Shown: piece by piece, positions 8,828-18,400 of the stretch
Position numbering within the stretch: the first letter of the stretch is position 1
How the letters are laid out: each line of letters opens with the position of its first letter
From: Streptomyces sp. TS71-3
GTDB lineage: Bacteria; Actinomycetota; Actinomycetes; Streptomycetales; Streptomycetaceae
Direction of reading: 5' to 3'
Assembly: GCF_018327685.1 (NCBI RefSeq)
Contig: NZ_BNEL01000001.1
Location: 2,604,001 to 2,668,000, forward strand
DNA length: 64,000 nt
The notes under the pieces: model-generated
Told to the model about the DNA's origin: nothing
What the model saw: only the letters and a program-made list of their open reading frames with translations
Databases searched by the model: none
Program-made: the position numbers and the translations under genes

Positions 8828-8885
8828 CCCCGCGCCCCTTCCGGGGCGGGCCTGGACCCACCGGCGCCCCGGAAGGGGCGCGGGG
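8828..8885. terminator. Perfect 20-bp inverted repeat hairpin
   Basis: Arms CCCCGCGCCCCTTCCGGGGC (8828-8847) and GCCCCGGAAGGGGCGCGGGG (8866-8885) are exact reverse complements around an 18-base loop. No T tract follows, as is usual in Streptomyces. It lies in a gene-free region upstream of the divergent hydrolase operon, so it may stop transcription from either side or be a dispersed palindromic element. Confidence 0.6.
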
Positions 8886-8937
8886 TGGGGGTACCTCCCA
8901 CGCCCTCAAGGCAGTGGGGGAGCGACCAGCCACGACG

Positions 8938-9287
8938 AGACGGTCAGATGATCGCTGCCCGGAGGGGCAGACGCGGGGTGGGCGCGCCAGCGCCTGATAA
9001 GGGGCGCGGGGAACTGCGCGAGAAGCCCGACGACACGGTCGGATGATCGCCGGCAGCAGGGGGCAGACGCGGGGTGGGCGCGTCAGCGCCTGATAAGGGG
9101 CGCGGGGAACTGCGCGAGAAGCCCGACGACACGGTCGGATGATCGCCGGCAGCAGGGGGCAGACGCGGGGTGGGCGCGTCAGCGCCTGATAAGGGGCGCG
9201 GGGAACTGCGCATAGAACCACGACGAGACAGTCGGATGATCGCCGGCAGGAGGGCGCACACGCGGGGCAGGCGCGTCAGCGCCCTGC
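8938..9287. repeat. 96-bp tandem repeat array (about 3.5 copies)
   Basis: The block GGGGCGCGGGGAACTGCGC recurs at 9001, 9097 and 9193, giving an exact 96-base period. Each unit also carries CGGATGATCGCCGGCAG, GGCAGACGCGGGG and GCGCGTCAGCGCCTGATAA. The first and last units are partial or diverged, and the middle two are almost identical. The region has no credible gene. An open minus-strand frame with a 32-residue periodicity is only a reading of the repeat. Confidence 0.9.
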
Positions 9288-9401
9288 ACGGAGTGGATAC
9301 TCCGTTGATACAGACCCGCGCCCCGACGGATGCCCGAACGCCACCCGACCGAGACATCTCCACCGCAAGGTGGAATCCGTACTCCCCACAGATGGACAGC
9401 G

Positions 9402-10157
9402 ATGCCCGCCCCCGCCCCACCCGCACCCCCGGCCCCCGTCAGCCTCCTCCTCGTCGAGGACGACGAGGTGATCCGCAAGGCCCTCGCCATGTCCCTGGAG
9501 CGCTACGGATACCGGGTCGCCGTAGCGGAAGACGGCCTCACCGGCCTCGAACGCTTCCGCGAGATCCGCCCCGACCTCCTGCTGCTCGACGTGATGCTCC
9601 CCGAGCTGGACGGCATCGGGCTCTGCCGCAGGATCCGCGAGACCAGCCTTGAGCCCATCCTGATGATGTCCGCCCGCGGCGACGCCCTGGACGTGGTGTC
9701 CGGCCTGGAGGCAGGGGCCGACGACTACGTCGTCAAGCCGGTCGACACCGCCGTCCTGGTGGCCCGCATCCGCTCCCTGCTGCGCCGCGCCACCTTCGCC
9801 GCCGCGTCCGAACGCGAGCAGGCCGAGCCGCCTGCCGACCCGCCCGCGGCCGGCGCCGCGCAGGCCACGGGGGACCGTCTCGTCTTCGGCGACCTCACCG
9901 TGGACACCGCGGGCCTGGAGGTGTTCCGCGCGGGCACCAGGATCGCGCTGACGCCCACCGAGCTGCGGCTCCTGCTGGAGTTCGCGGCGCACGCCGGCGT
10001 CGTGCTCGACCGGCAGACACTGCTCCGCAACGTCTGGGACTACGGCTGGGACGGCGACAGCCGCGTCGTCGACCTGTGCGTGCAGCGGCTCCGCCGCAAG
10101 ATCGGAGCCGAGCGCGTCGAGACGGTTCGCGGCTTCGGATACAAGCTGCGCCGCTGA
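9402..10157 (+). CDS. Two-component response regulator, OmpR/PhoB family (CseB-like)
   Basis: This 251-residue protein has an N-terminal receiver domain with acidic residues at 20-21 (LLVEDDEV), phospho-acceptor Asp63 (LLLDVML) and Lys112 (VVKPVD). A winged-helix DNA-binding domain follows (LTPTELRLLLEFAAHAG and VVDLCVQRLRRKIGAE). The ATG at 9402 gives an N-terminus MPAPAPPAPPAPVSLLLVEDDE; an earlier in-frame ATG would only add an unrelated leader. It resembles CseB-type regulators, but the sigE/cseA context is absent. The kinase gene begins one base after its stop codon, so the pair is translated together. It probably controls transcription in response to an envelope or other external signal. 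Confidence 0.92.
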   Translation: MPAPAPPAPPAPVSLLLVEDDEVIRKALAMSLERYGYRVAVAEDGLTGLERFREIRPDLLLLDVMLPELDGIGLCRRIRETSLEPILMMSARGDALDVVSGLEAGADDYVVKPVDTAVLVARIRSLLRRATFAAASEREQAEPPADPPAAGAAQATGDRLVFGDLTVDTAGLEVFRAGTRIALTPTELRLLLEFAAHAGVVLDRQTLLRNVWDYGWDGDSRVVDLCVQRLRRKIGAERVETVRGFGYKLRR

Positions 10158-10158
10158 G

Positions 10159-11691
10159 ATGACCGCCGCCCCGCACTCGCACTCCACGGAAACCCGCCCC
10201 ATGCAGCCGCGCCCCAGCCACCCCGCCCCCATGGCGGCGCCCGTGACGCGGCCGTCCGGCATCCGGCCGCCCGGCACCCGGCCGCCCGGCATGCGGGAGG
10301 CCCACGCGGACGCGCTCGCCACCGTGCACCGCCTGCTCAACTGGCGCTCGCTCCGCTGGAAGATCGCCGCCCTGGTGGCGGTGGCGGCATGCGCGGTCGC
10401 GCTGGCCGTCGGCCTGCTGGTGCACGAGAGCACCCTGGCGCGGTCCATGAACGAGAACCGGGCGAAAGCGTTCGTGCAGCTCCAGTCCGCTATCGACGAC
10501 TACCACCGGACCGGCGACAGATCGAACCTCACGACCCTCAGCGGCCTGCCGGACCCGCTGCGCCGCCAGGTCGAGGCGTCCGGCGAGGGCGCCTGGTACG
10601 ACGACCGCACGCCGACCGTTCCATGGACCCGGGCGGCCCGTGTGGCCGACGGCCAGGTCTTCGACGTGAAGGTCGACGCGACCGCCGACATGCTCAGCCG
10701 GAAGGCCCTGGACCGGCACATGCGGATGGCGTCGCTGGCCGTGCTCGCCGTCATCGTCCCGCTCGCGGCGCTCGCCGCCGAACTCCCCAACCGCCGCCTG
10801 CGCCGCGTCGCGGCCACCGCGCGCCGGATCGCCGCGGGCGACCTGGACGCCAGGACGGGAGCGGGCGGCCGGACCGGTGCCGGGTACGGCCGGGACGGCC
10901 GGGGCAACCACGGGGAGGCGGACGGTAAGGCCACCCAGGCCGAGGCCACCCCCCTCACGACCGCCGACGGCTGGGGCGGTGACGAGATCACCGAGATCGC
11001 CGCCACCGTCGACTCGATGGCGGACAGCCTCCAGGACCGGCTCCGCGCCGAACAGCGCTTCACCGCGGACGTCGCCCACGAGCTGCGTACCCCGCTCATG
11101 GGCCTGGTCACGGCGGCCGAGCTGCTGCCGGAGAGCGAGGCGACCGACCTGGTCAGGGACCGGGTGCGGGTGCTGCGGGGGCTGGTGGAGGACCTGCTGG
11201 AGGTCTCCCGCCTGGACGCCGGCGCGGAACACGCCGAGCTCCGCCCCGTCGCGCTCGGCGAGGCGGTGGCGGAGTCCCTGGACAAGGCGGGGCTGACCGC
11301 CCGCCTGGCGGTCGACGGCAGCCCGGTGGCCGAGACCGACCCGCGCCGCCTGGACCGCATCGTGGCCAACCTGGTCGCCAACGCCCACCGGCACGGTGCC
11401 GCCCCCGTGGACGTCACCGTCACCGACAGCACGATCGAGGTCCGCGACCACGGCCCCGGGTTCCCGGCCGCCCTCCTCGCGGACGGCCCCCAGCGCTTCC
11501 GCACCGGCGCCGCCGAACGCGGCCGGGGCCACGGCCTCGGCCTGACCATCGCGGCCGGCCAGGCCCACGTCATCGGCGCGAGCCTCACGTTCACCAACGC
11601 GCCCGACGGGGGCGCGCTGGCGGTGCTGGGGCTGCCGCCCGCGCGGCCCGAGGGGCTGCCGACGGCGTCGGGGTCCGGCGAACAGGGCTGA
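10159..11691 (+). CDS. Membrane sensor histidine kinase
   Basis: This 510-residue protein has a Pro-rich N-terminus, a membrane segment near residues 68-89, a roughly 100-residue external domain and a second membrane segment near 191-208. A HAMP-like linker and a HisKA box with His307 (FTADVAHELRTPL) follow. The ATPase domain shows the N box (RIVANLVANAHRHG), the G1 box (DHGPGF) and the G2 box (GRGHGLGL). A Gly/Arg-rich insert of about 35 residues lies between HAMP and HisKA. The start ATG lies one base after the regulator stop; a later Met at about residue 45 is possible. It should autophosphorylate on His307 and pass phosphate to Asp63 of the partner regulator. Confidence 0.92.
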   Translation: MTAAPHSHSTETRPMQPRPSHPAPMAAPVTRPSGIRPPGTRPPGMREAHADALATVHRLLNWRSLRWKIAALVAVAACAVALAVGLLVHESTLARSMNENRAKAFVQLQSAIDDYHRTGDRSNLTTLSGLPDPLRRQVEASGEGAWYDDRTPTVPWTRAARVADGQVFDVKVDATADMLSRKALDRHMRMASLAVLAVIVPLAALAAELPNRRLRRVAATARRIAAGDLDARTGAGGRTGAGYGRDGRGNHGEADGKATQAEATPLTTADGWGGDEITEIAATVDSMADSLQDRLRAEQRFTADVAHELRTPLMGLVTAAELLPESEATDLVRDRVRVLRGLVEDLLEVSRLDAGAEHAELRPVALGEAVAESLDKAGLTARLAVDGSPVAETDPRRLDRIVANLVANAHRHGAAPVDVTVTDSTIEVRDHGPGFPAALLADGPQRFRTGAAERGRGHGLGLTIAAGQAHVIGASLTFTNAPDGGALAVLGLPPARPEGLPTASGSGEQG

Positions 11692-11893
11692 GACGGGCGC
11701 TCGCCCCGGCCGAACGCACGGACACCAGACCTCCGCAGGCGCCGGCGACCATCCGCCCGCCAGGGCCGATACGGAACCGACGAGAAACCGAGCAGTCGCG
11801 GAGGGACGCTTCCCACGGGCCCGAAACGGTGGGCGGGCACGGTGGGTCGTGTGCGCGGTCCGCGCACGTCAGGACCCCGAAGGTGGCCGCCCC

Positions 11894-13192
11894 ATGCCCT
11901 CTGCCCCGCCGCGCACCGGCACCCACGACCCGTCCCCGCCCTGCACCGGCACCCACGACCCGTCCCCGCCCTGCACCGGCACCCTCGCCCCGTCCCCGTC
12001 CCCGTCCCCGTCCCCGCCCCCGTCCCCGTCCCCGTCCCCGCCGCGGGCCGCTGCGCCCTTGCCGCGGCCGGCGTCCGCGGCGACCCCCGGGCCCGACCCC
12101 TCGCCGCACCCGACGCCGGACCCCGCCGTCCAGGGCGAACCCGCCGCACCCGCCGCACCCCCCACATCCCCGGCGACCATCCGCACCGGGACCATCCGCA
12201 CCGGGAGCATCCGCACCCGGGTCACCCGGAGCATCCGCAGCCGGATCACCCGCAGCACCCGCACCCACCCCCGCCCCCGCGGCCTCCTCACCACCCTCTT
12301 CGCCGCGGCGTCCGCCCTGCTGATGCCGCTGCACGCCTACGTGCCCGACTCGGCGCTCAACGTCGGCAGCCTGATCGAGACCGTGCTGCCGTGGCTCGGG
12401 CTCGCCGTGCCGGTGACGCTGGGGATCGCCGCGGTGCGGCGGTCCCGGCGGGCGGCCGTGGGGGCGCTGCTTCCGGCCGTCGTCTGGCTGCTGATGTTCG
12501 GCGGGACGGCGTTCGGCGGGGTGCTCGGGGGGCGCGCCACCGGCGGTGACCTGACCGTCGTCAGCCACAACGTCAACGAGGACAACCCCGACCCGGGCGC
12601 CACCGCCGCCGCGCTCTCCGCCTCCCACGCCGACCTCGTGGCCCTGGAGGAGCTGAGCCCCGAGGCGACCCCCGCCTACGAGAAGGCCCTGGCCGGTGGC
12701 TATCCGTACCACGCCGTGGAGGGCACCGTCGGCCTGTGGAGCCGCTACCCGCTGAGCGGAACCCGGGAGCTGCCGATCATGCCGTGGCCGCGCGCCCTGC
12801 GCAGCACCGTCGCCATCCCGCGGGGTCCCGTCGCCGTCTTCGTCGCCCACCTCGCGTCGGTACGGGTCTCGTCCGCCGGGTTCACCGTGCGGGCGCGCGA
12901 CGAGGCCACCGGGATCCTCGGCGCCGCGCTCCGCGCCGACCCGCTGCCCAGGACGATCCTGATGGGCGACCTCAACGGCACCGTGCACGACCGGGCGCTC
13001 GCCCCCGTCACCCGCCTGCTGCACTCGGCCCAGGACACCCGGGGTGCCGGTTTCGGGTTCACCTGGCCCGCCGCGTTCCCGCTCGCCCGGATCGACAACA
13101 TCCTCGTCAGGGGCGTCACCCCGGTCTCGTCCTGGACGCTGCCCGCCACGCCCAGCGACCATCTGCCCGTCGCGGCGCGGATCGACCTCTGA
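11894..13192 (+). CDS. Membrane-anchored endonuclease/exonuclease/phosphatase (EEP) family protein
   Basis: This 432-residue protein has three parts. The first about 130 residues are Pro/Ser/Thr- and Arg-rich, encoded by simple repeats: three 30-base repeats, then CCCCGT hexamers around 11990-12042, then ACCATCCGCACCGGG-type repeats. Three hydrophobic segments follow (GLLTTLFAAASALLMPLHAY, IETVLPWLGLAVPVTLGIAAV and VGALLPAVVWLLMFGGTAF). The C-terminal half is an EEP fold with VVSHNVNEDN, LVALEEL, MGDLNGT and a terminal PSDHLPV, which together supply the metal and catalytic residues. The catalytic domain is probably outside the membrane. Substrates in this superfamily range from DNA to phospholipids, so the target is open. 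Confidence 0.85.
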   Translation: MPSAPPRTGTHDPSPPCTGTHDPSPPCTGTLAPSPSPSPSPPPSPSPSPPRAAAPLPRPASAATPGPDPSPHPTPDPAVQGEPAAPAAPPTSPATIRTGTIRTGSIRTRVTRSIRSRITRSTRTHPRPRGLLTTLFAAASALLMPLHAYVPDSALNVGSLIETVLPWLGLAVPVTLGIAAVRRSRRAAVGALLPAVVWLLMFGGTAFGGVLGGRATGGDLTVVSHNVNEDNPDPGATAAALSASHADLVALEELSPEATPAYEKALAGGYPYHAVEGTVGLWSRYPLSGTRELPIMPWPRALRSTVAIPRGPVAVFVAHLASVRVSSAGFTVRARDEATGILGAALRADPLPRTILMGDLNGTVHDRALAPVTRLLHSAQDTRGAGFGFTWPAAFPLARIDNILVRGVTPVSSWTLPATPSDHLPVAARIDL

Positions 13193-13198
13193 ACGGAG

Positions 13199-13250
13199 GC
13201 GCCGCGGTCAGGCGCCGCGGTCAGGCCCCGCGGTCAGGCCCCGCGGTCAG
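13199..13250. repeat. Four exact-length 13-bp tandem repeats between convergent genes
   Basis: Four copies of G(C/C)(G/C)CCGCGGTCAG follow one another at 13199, 13212, 13225 and 13238. Two are GCGCCGCGGTCAG and two are GCCCCGCGGTCAG. The last copy contains the stop codon of the minus-strand gene. CCGCGG is self-complementary, so each unit has a small palindromic centre. Confidence 0.85.
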
Positions 13251-13876
13251 ACGCCGGGTCCGCCGGGGGAACCGTCGCCGGGTTCGTCCAGGACCCGGTC
13301 CTCCCGGTGAGCCCCGTAGTACTCGACCTGCCGGCCCATCAGCTCCCGCATCGTGGTACCGCGCGGGACGCCGTACACGGTGCCCGGGAAGTCCATCTCG
13401 CGCTGCCTCTCCCACAGTTCGTCGTGGCGGTCCGGGGAGAACGGCTCGGCCGGGTCGCCGGCGGCGATCCAGCCGATGGGCAGGACGGTGCCCGGCGCCA
13501 GGCGGGAGCCGACGTGCAGGACGCTGTTGATGCGCAGTTCGCATCCGGCGCCGGCGTGGGCGCCCGGGAAGAGGGAGGCGCCGGTGGCCACGAACACCTC
13601 GTCGTCCACCGTGGCGCCGTTGACGTGCGCGTGCGGGCCGATCAGCACCGCGTCGCCGAGCACCGCGGGGTGGCCGGCGCGCCCGCGGACCAGGGCGTGC
13701 TCCATCACCACCACGTCCTCACCGGTGCGCACTTCGCCGTCCTCGGCGGTGAGCACCGCGCCGTGCAGCACGCGCGCCCGCTCGCCGAGCCGGACCGCGC
13801 CGCACAGCACGGCCGTCGGCGCGACGTACGCCGACGCCGGCACCAGCGGTCTGCTTCCCCGGTGTTCGAGCAGCAT
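13247..13876 (-). CDS. Gamma-carbonic-anhydrase-like (left-handed beta-helix) protein
   Basis: This 209-residue protein has an imperfect hexapeptide repeat starting at SAYVAPTAVLCGAVRLGERARVLHGAV and running to INSVLHVGSRLAPGTVLPIGW. That is the left-handed beta-helix of the gamma-class carbonic anhydrase/transferase hexapeptide family. Candidate metal-ligand histidines are in VVMEHALVRGRAGHPAV and LIGPHAHVNG. The C-terminal helix (DRHDELWERQREMDFPGTVYGVPRG) is typical of actinobacterial members. The ATG at 13876 is preferred, because longer frames upstream read antisense to other sequence. It is convergent with the EEP gene. Carbonic anhydrase activity is plausible but many family members have none. 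Confidence 0.88.
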   Translation of the reverse strand: MLLEHRGSRPLVPASAYVAPTAVLCGAVRLGERARVLHGAVLTAEDGEVRTGEDVVVMEHALVRGRAGHPAVLGDAVLIGPHAHVNGATVDDEVFVATGASLFPGAHAGAGCELRINSVLHVGSRLAPGTVLPIGWIAAGDPAEPFSPDRHDELWERQREMDFPGTVYGVPRGTTMRELMGRQVEYYGAHREDRVLDEPGDGSPGGPGV

Positions 13877-13962
13877 GCTCCGAGCGTAACTCCGCCAGGG
13901 GGGACGCTCCCCAACTCCGCCAGGGGGACGCCCCAAACTCCGCCCGGGGACGCCCCCAGACC

Positions 13963-14286
13963 TCAGTCCCGAGCCGCCGCCTCCCGCGCCATGGCCACGG
14001 CCTGCCGCAGGCCGAGCGCCGGCTCCGCCGACCGCAGCGCCTTGACGGCGGCCACCGCGTCGGCCGGGCCCTCGTAGCCCGCCGCGGCCAGTTGGCGCCT
14101 GGTCCAGCGCACCCTCAGCTCCGCCTCCGAGGTCACCGCCGCGCCGACCGCCACCTCCAGGGCGCGGGCCAGCCCCGGCCGTTCCGCCTCCGGGGCATCC
14201 TCCAGCGCCGCTTGGAGCGCGGTCAGAATCTCGTCCGCGTCCCGCAGGGCGAGCACCACCTGCGTGTCCTTCTTCCATCCCACCAT
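13963..14286 (-). CDS. Small hypothetical protein, predicted helical
   Basis: This 107-residue protein starts MVGWKKDTQVVLALRDADEIL and ends MAREAAARD. It is Ala/Arg/Glu-rich and should be mostly alpha-helical, with no membrane segment or signal peptide. The phrase EGPADAVAAVKALRSAEPALGLRQAVAMAREAA resembles the ribosomal L7/L12 C-terminal-like fold found in other Streptomyces small proteins, but this is a weak impression. An upstream in-frame Met at 14340 is possible. Between this gene and the carbonic-anhydrase-like gene are three approximately 24-base repeats of AACTCCGCCAGGGGGACGCCCC type. The function is unknown. Confidence 0.65.
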   Translation of the reverse strand: MVGWKKDTQVVLALRDADEILTALQAALEDAPEAERPGLARALEVAVGAAVTSEAELRVRWTRRQLAAAGYEGPADAVAAVKALRSAEPALGLRQAVAMAREAAARD

Positions 14287-14610
14287 GCGGCCACACTGCC
14301 GCAGGGCGCCCGCCCAAGTCCCGCGACTTGAGCGGAACATGAGCCACAGCCGTCACCGCCGTGACGCGCGACCCGCCCCGACGCCCCCGGCGCGGTCCGC
14401 CCCCGGCCGTTCCCGCGCCCCGGCGCGCAATCCCGCGGGCGCATATTCCCGCGCTATCGGTTCTGCCGGCAGCCGGCCATGCAAAGGCAGACCCATGGGC
14501 ATCACAACGAAACTGGTTTTTCTCGATTCTTTCCTGTTTCCATCTCCGCTCTTTTCGCCGTGGAAATCCTTGTACAAGGGAGTACCTCATAGAAGGCCGG
14601 TCGCTTTACG

Positions 14611-14907
14611 ATGAATTGCATGGACCCGGTGGTGTTTCTTCTGGCGCTCGGCGCCGTTTGTCGTATTACCAGATTCATAACGAAGGACGTGCTGGCCGCC
14701 AGGTTGCGCACCTGGGTGGCGGAGCGGTTCGGGGACGAGTCCGGGCCGGCCTACCTGGTCACCTGCGGCTGGTGCACGGGGACGTGGGCCGCCGGGGCGG
14801 TCGTGCCGCCGGCCTACCTGGCCGGCGACACCACCGCGTTCCGGGCGGTCGCCATGGTCCTGACGCTGTCCTACCTGGCCGGCCTCGCGTCCACCTGGCT
14901 CGACTGA
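14611..14907 (+). CDS. DUF1360-like small membrane protein (phage-type)
   Basis: This 98-residue protein has the hallmarks of DUF1360. It begins with a hydrophobic segment followed by CRITRFITKDVLAARLRTW, has a central CGWCTGTWAAGAVV motif, and ends with a second hydrophobic segment (AVAMVLTLSYLAGLAS). The family is common in actinophage and prophage genomes and its role is unknown. Two ATG codons, at 14611 and 14620, can serve as start. The region upstream (14341-14610) is noticeably more AT-rich than the rest of the window, encodes nothing I can support, and may hold the promoter. The next gene, also phage-type, follows 34 bases downstream. Confidence 0.8.
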   Translation: MNCMDPVVFLLALGAVCRITRFITKDVLAARLRTWVAERFGDESGPAYLVTCGWCTGTWAAGAVVPPAYLAGDTTAFRAVAMVLTLSYLAGLASTWLD

Positions 14908-14941
14908 AGGAAGTCCGACGGCAATTCGAAGGAGGAGTCAC

Positions 14942-15094
14942 ATGGGATGCAACTGCGGTGGTGGCGCCCGCGGAAGGGCGACGATCTACCGACTGGTCCT
15001 GCCCAACGGCGTGATGCGCGACTACCCCACCCGGCAGGAGGCCGAGGCCGCGCGACAGCGGAGTGGCGGCACGGTCCTCGTGGTCAACCAGTAG
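14942..15094 (+). CDS. Small CNCG-motif protein (phage DUF7196-like)
   Basis: This is a 50-residue protein with an excellent ribosome site (GAAGGAGGAG ending about 5 bases before ATG). It begins MGCNCGGGARGRATIYRLVL and ends with SGGTVLVVNQ. A short N-terminal Cys-x-Cys-Gly motif, then a small beta-strand domain with an RDYPTRQEAEAARQRSGG helix, is a pattern seen in small actinophage proteins near structural genes. The function is not known. It is probably transcribed with the DUF1360-like gene, and its presence supports a phage origin for this stretch. The gene is easily missed because of its size. Confidence 0.78.
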   Translation: MGCNCGGGARGRATIYRLVLPNGVMRDYPTRQEAEAARQRSGGTVLVVNQ

Positions 15095-15205
15095 TCACAT
15101 GCTTCCGGTTCCCTTTCGTGTGCGGGCGGACGGCGGGGCGTTCCTCTCGCGCCGGGGGTGCTGGAGATTATCTGAATTGCTCCCCGGACCTCCCCGTGCG
15201 CTGCT

Positions 15206-15237
15206 CCATACGGGTGCCTTTTGATGCACCCGTATGG
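15206..15237. terminator. Strong hairpin between the CNCG gene and the giant repeat gene
   Basis: CCATACGGGTGC (15206-15217) and GCACCCGTATGG (15226-15237) form a perfect 12-bp stem around an 8-base T-rich loop. It is the only clear feature in the 15095-15416 gap apart from the ribosome site of the next gene. It probably ends the phage-type operon, so the giant gene must be transcribed from a promoter within about 180 bases of its start or by readthrough. Confidence 0.7.
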
Positions 15238-15416
15238 CGCAGCAACGCGTCTCGGCCGCCTACTGGGAGAACCAAAGAGCAGGCCCTCGGCGCCCAGTGT
15301 GCCGCCGTATCGGCATGCGCCGAAACAGCTCCTTTCCCAAGGTGCGCCTTTATGGCCGTCACCGGAAAGGCGTCCGGGCTTCTTTGGCCCCGTACACCTC
15401 AAAAGGGGGCTGCACC

Positions 15417-18400
15417 TTGGCCAGTTCGACCACCACGCTGACGTCGTCTCCCAACCCCTCGGTCTGCGGCGAGACCGTCACCTTCACCGTCGCCGTCGCT
15501 CCGGTCCCACCGGAGACGGCCATCCCGACCGGCACCGTGAGCGTGATCATCAGTGACGACGGGCCCACGCTGACGGCCCCGCTGGACGCCCTGGGCCTGG
15601 CCCAGGTCACCATCGACGACCTGACCGTCGGTACCCACCAGGCGATCGCCTCGTACAGCGGCGACGCCACCTTCGACCCCTCGGCGTCCAACCTGGTGAA
15701 CCAGGTCGTCAACGCCGCGGACACCGCCACGGTCGTGACGGCGGCCCCGAACCCGTCGATCTGCGGCGAGTCCGTCACCGTCTGCGCGACCGTCACGATC
15801 CTCCCACCCGGCACAGGCGTCCCGACCGGTACGGTCACCTTCACCGGCCCCGGCGGACTGAACGAGACCGTCCCCCTCGATGCCGGCGGCGAGGCCTGCG
15901 TGACGACGTCGGTACTGAGCACCGGGACCGTCACGGCCACTTACAACGGTGACGACTGCACAGCCGGTTCAACGGGGACGGTGGCCGTCACCGTCCTCCC
16001 GGCCCCGACCACCACCGTGGTGACGGCGACGCCGGATCCGTCCGTGTGCGGCGAGTCCGTCACCGTCTGTGCGACCGTCACGATCGACCCCCCGGGCACG
16101 GGCACCCCGACGGGCACGGTCATCTTCACCGGTGCCGGCGGGCTGATCCAGACCGTCGCGCTGGACGCCTCGGGTCAGGCGTGCCTGACCACCACGACAC
16201 TGGCGACCGGCACGATCACGGCCACGTACAGCGGTGACGTGTGCGCCGCGCCCTCCATCGGCACGTTCGAGGCGACGGTGGACGAGGCCGCGACCACGAC
16301 GGTGGTGACGGCGACGCCCGACCCGTCCGTGTGCGGCGAGACCGTCACTGTCTGCGCCACGGTGACCACGAACCCGCCGGGTTCGGGGACGCCGACGGGT
16401 ACGGTGACGTTCACCGGTCCCGGCGGTCTGAACCAGACAGTGGCGCTGGACGCCTCGGGCCAGGCCTGTCTGACCACCACCACGCTCGCCACAGGTACCG
16501 TCACCGCCACCTACAACGGCGAGGGCCCCTGCTTCGCCGGCTCGGTCGGCACGTTCGCGGTCACCGTCGACCCCGCGGCCACCACGACGGTGGTGTCGGC
16601 GACGCCGGATCCGTCGGTGTGCGGCGAGTCCGTCACCGTCTGCGCCACGGTGACCATCAACCCGCCGGGTTCCGGCACTCCCACCGGCACGGTCACCTTC
16701 ACCGGACCCGGCGGGCTGAACCAGACGGCCACCCTGGACGCCACCGGTCAGGCCTGCATCACGACCACCACACTCGCCTCGGGCACGATCACCGCCACCT
16801 ACAACGGCGACAGCTGCGCGCAGAGTTCCACGGGCACCACGGACGTGACCGTCAACCCGGCGGACACCACGACCACCATCGCCGTCACCCCGGACCCCTC
16901 GGTCTGCGGCCAGTCGGTGACGCTGTGCGCGACCGTCACCGCCGACCCGCCCGGCACCGGAATCCCCACGGGCACCGTGACCTTCACGGGCCCCGGCGGT
17001 TTCACCCAGACCGCCGCACTGGGACCGACCGGCCAGGCCTGCGTGACCACGACCACGCTGGCCACCGGCACGGTCACGGCCACGTACAACGGCGCGGCGT
17101 GTTTCAACCCGTCCACCGCCACGGCCGATGTGACGGTGAACGAGGCCTCCACCACGACGGTGGTGACGGTGACGCCGGACCCGTCGGTGTGCGGCGAGTC
17201 CGTCACCGTCTGCGCCACGGTCACCACCAACCCGCCGGGTTCCGGCACTCCCACCGGCACGGTGACGTTCACCGGTCCCGGCGGGTTGAATCAGACGGTG
17301 GCGCTGGACGCCGCCGGCCAGGCCTGCCTCACCACGACCACGTTGGCCAGTGGCACCGTGACTGCCACCTACAACGGCGAGGGGCCCTGCTTCGCGGGCT
17401 CCGTCGGCATGACCACAGTGATCGTCAACCCGGCCGACACGACCACGGCGGTGACGGTGACGCCCGATCCCTCGGTGTGCGGCGAGTCCGTCACGGTCTG
17501 CGCGACGGTCACCATCGACCCGCCGGGTTCCGGCACGCCGACGGGCACGGTGACCTTCACCGGTCCCGGCGGGCTGAATCAGACGGTGGCGCTGGACGCC
17601 GCCGGCCAGGCCTGCCTCACCACGACCACCCTGGCCACCGGCACGGTCACGGCGACCTACAACGGCAGTACCTGCGCCAACCCGTCCACGGGGACCGCCG
17701 ACGTCACGGTCAACCCGGCCGACACGACGACCGTGGTGACCGCCACGCCGAACCCGTCCGTCTGCGGGCAGTCGGTGACGGTGTGCGCCACGGTCACCAT
17801 CGACCCGCCCGGGTCCGGCACGCCGACGGGCACGGTGACCTTCACCGGTCCGGGCGGGCTGAACGTGACGGTCGCCCTGGACGCCGAGGGCCAGGCATGC
17901 CTGACCAGCACCTCACTGACCTCGGGCACGATCACCGCCACCTACAACGGCGACGACTGCGCCGCCGAGTCCACCGGCACCGTCGATGTGACGGTGAACG
18001 AGGCCTCCACCACGACCGTGGTGACGGCGACGCCGGATCCGTCGGTGTGCGGCGAGTCGGTCACCCTGTGCGCGACGGTGACGACGAACCCGCCGGGTTC
18101 GGGGACTCCGACGGGCACGGTGACGTTCACCGGTCCCGGCGGGCTGAATCAGACGGTGGCGCTGGACGCCGCCGGCCAGGCCTGCCTCACCACGACCACC
18201 CTGGCCACCGGCACCGTCACCGCGACCTACAACGGCGAGGGGCCCTGCTTCGCGGGCTCCAGCGGCACCACCTCCGTCACGGTCAATCCGGCCGCGACCA
18301 CCACCACGGTCACGGTGACGCCGGATCCGTCGGTGTGCGGGCAGTCGGTCACCGTCTGCGCGACGGTGGTCACCAACCCGCCGGGTTCGGGGACGCCGAC

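Noticed and set aside
8673..9221. A repetitive 182-residue minus-strand protein (AVPRAPYQALTRPP units)
   Set aside because: It is the translation of the intergenic 96-bp repeats and contains no ribosome site or known domain.
8938..9287. CRISPR-like array
   Set aside because: The 96-bp period is a uniform tandem repeat. There are no short repeats separated by unique spacers and no cas genes.
15234..15416. An N-terminal extension of the giant protein from ATG 15234
   Set aside because: It would begin inside the 12-bp hairpin and add 61 basic residues. TTG 15417 has a far better ribosome site.
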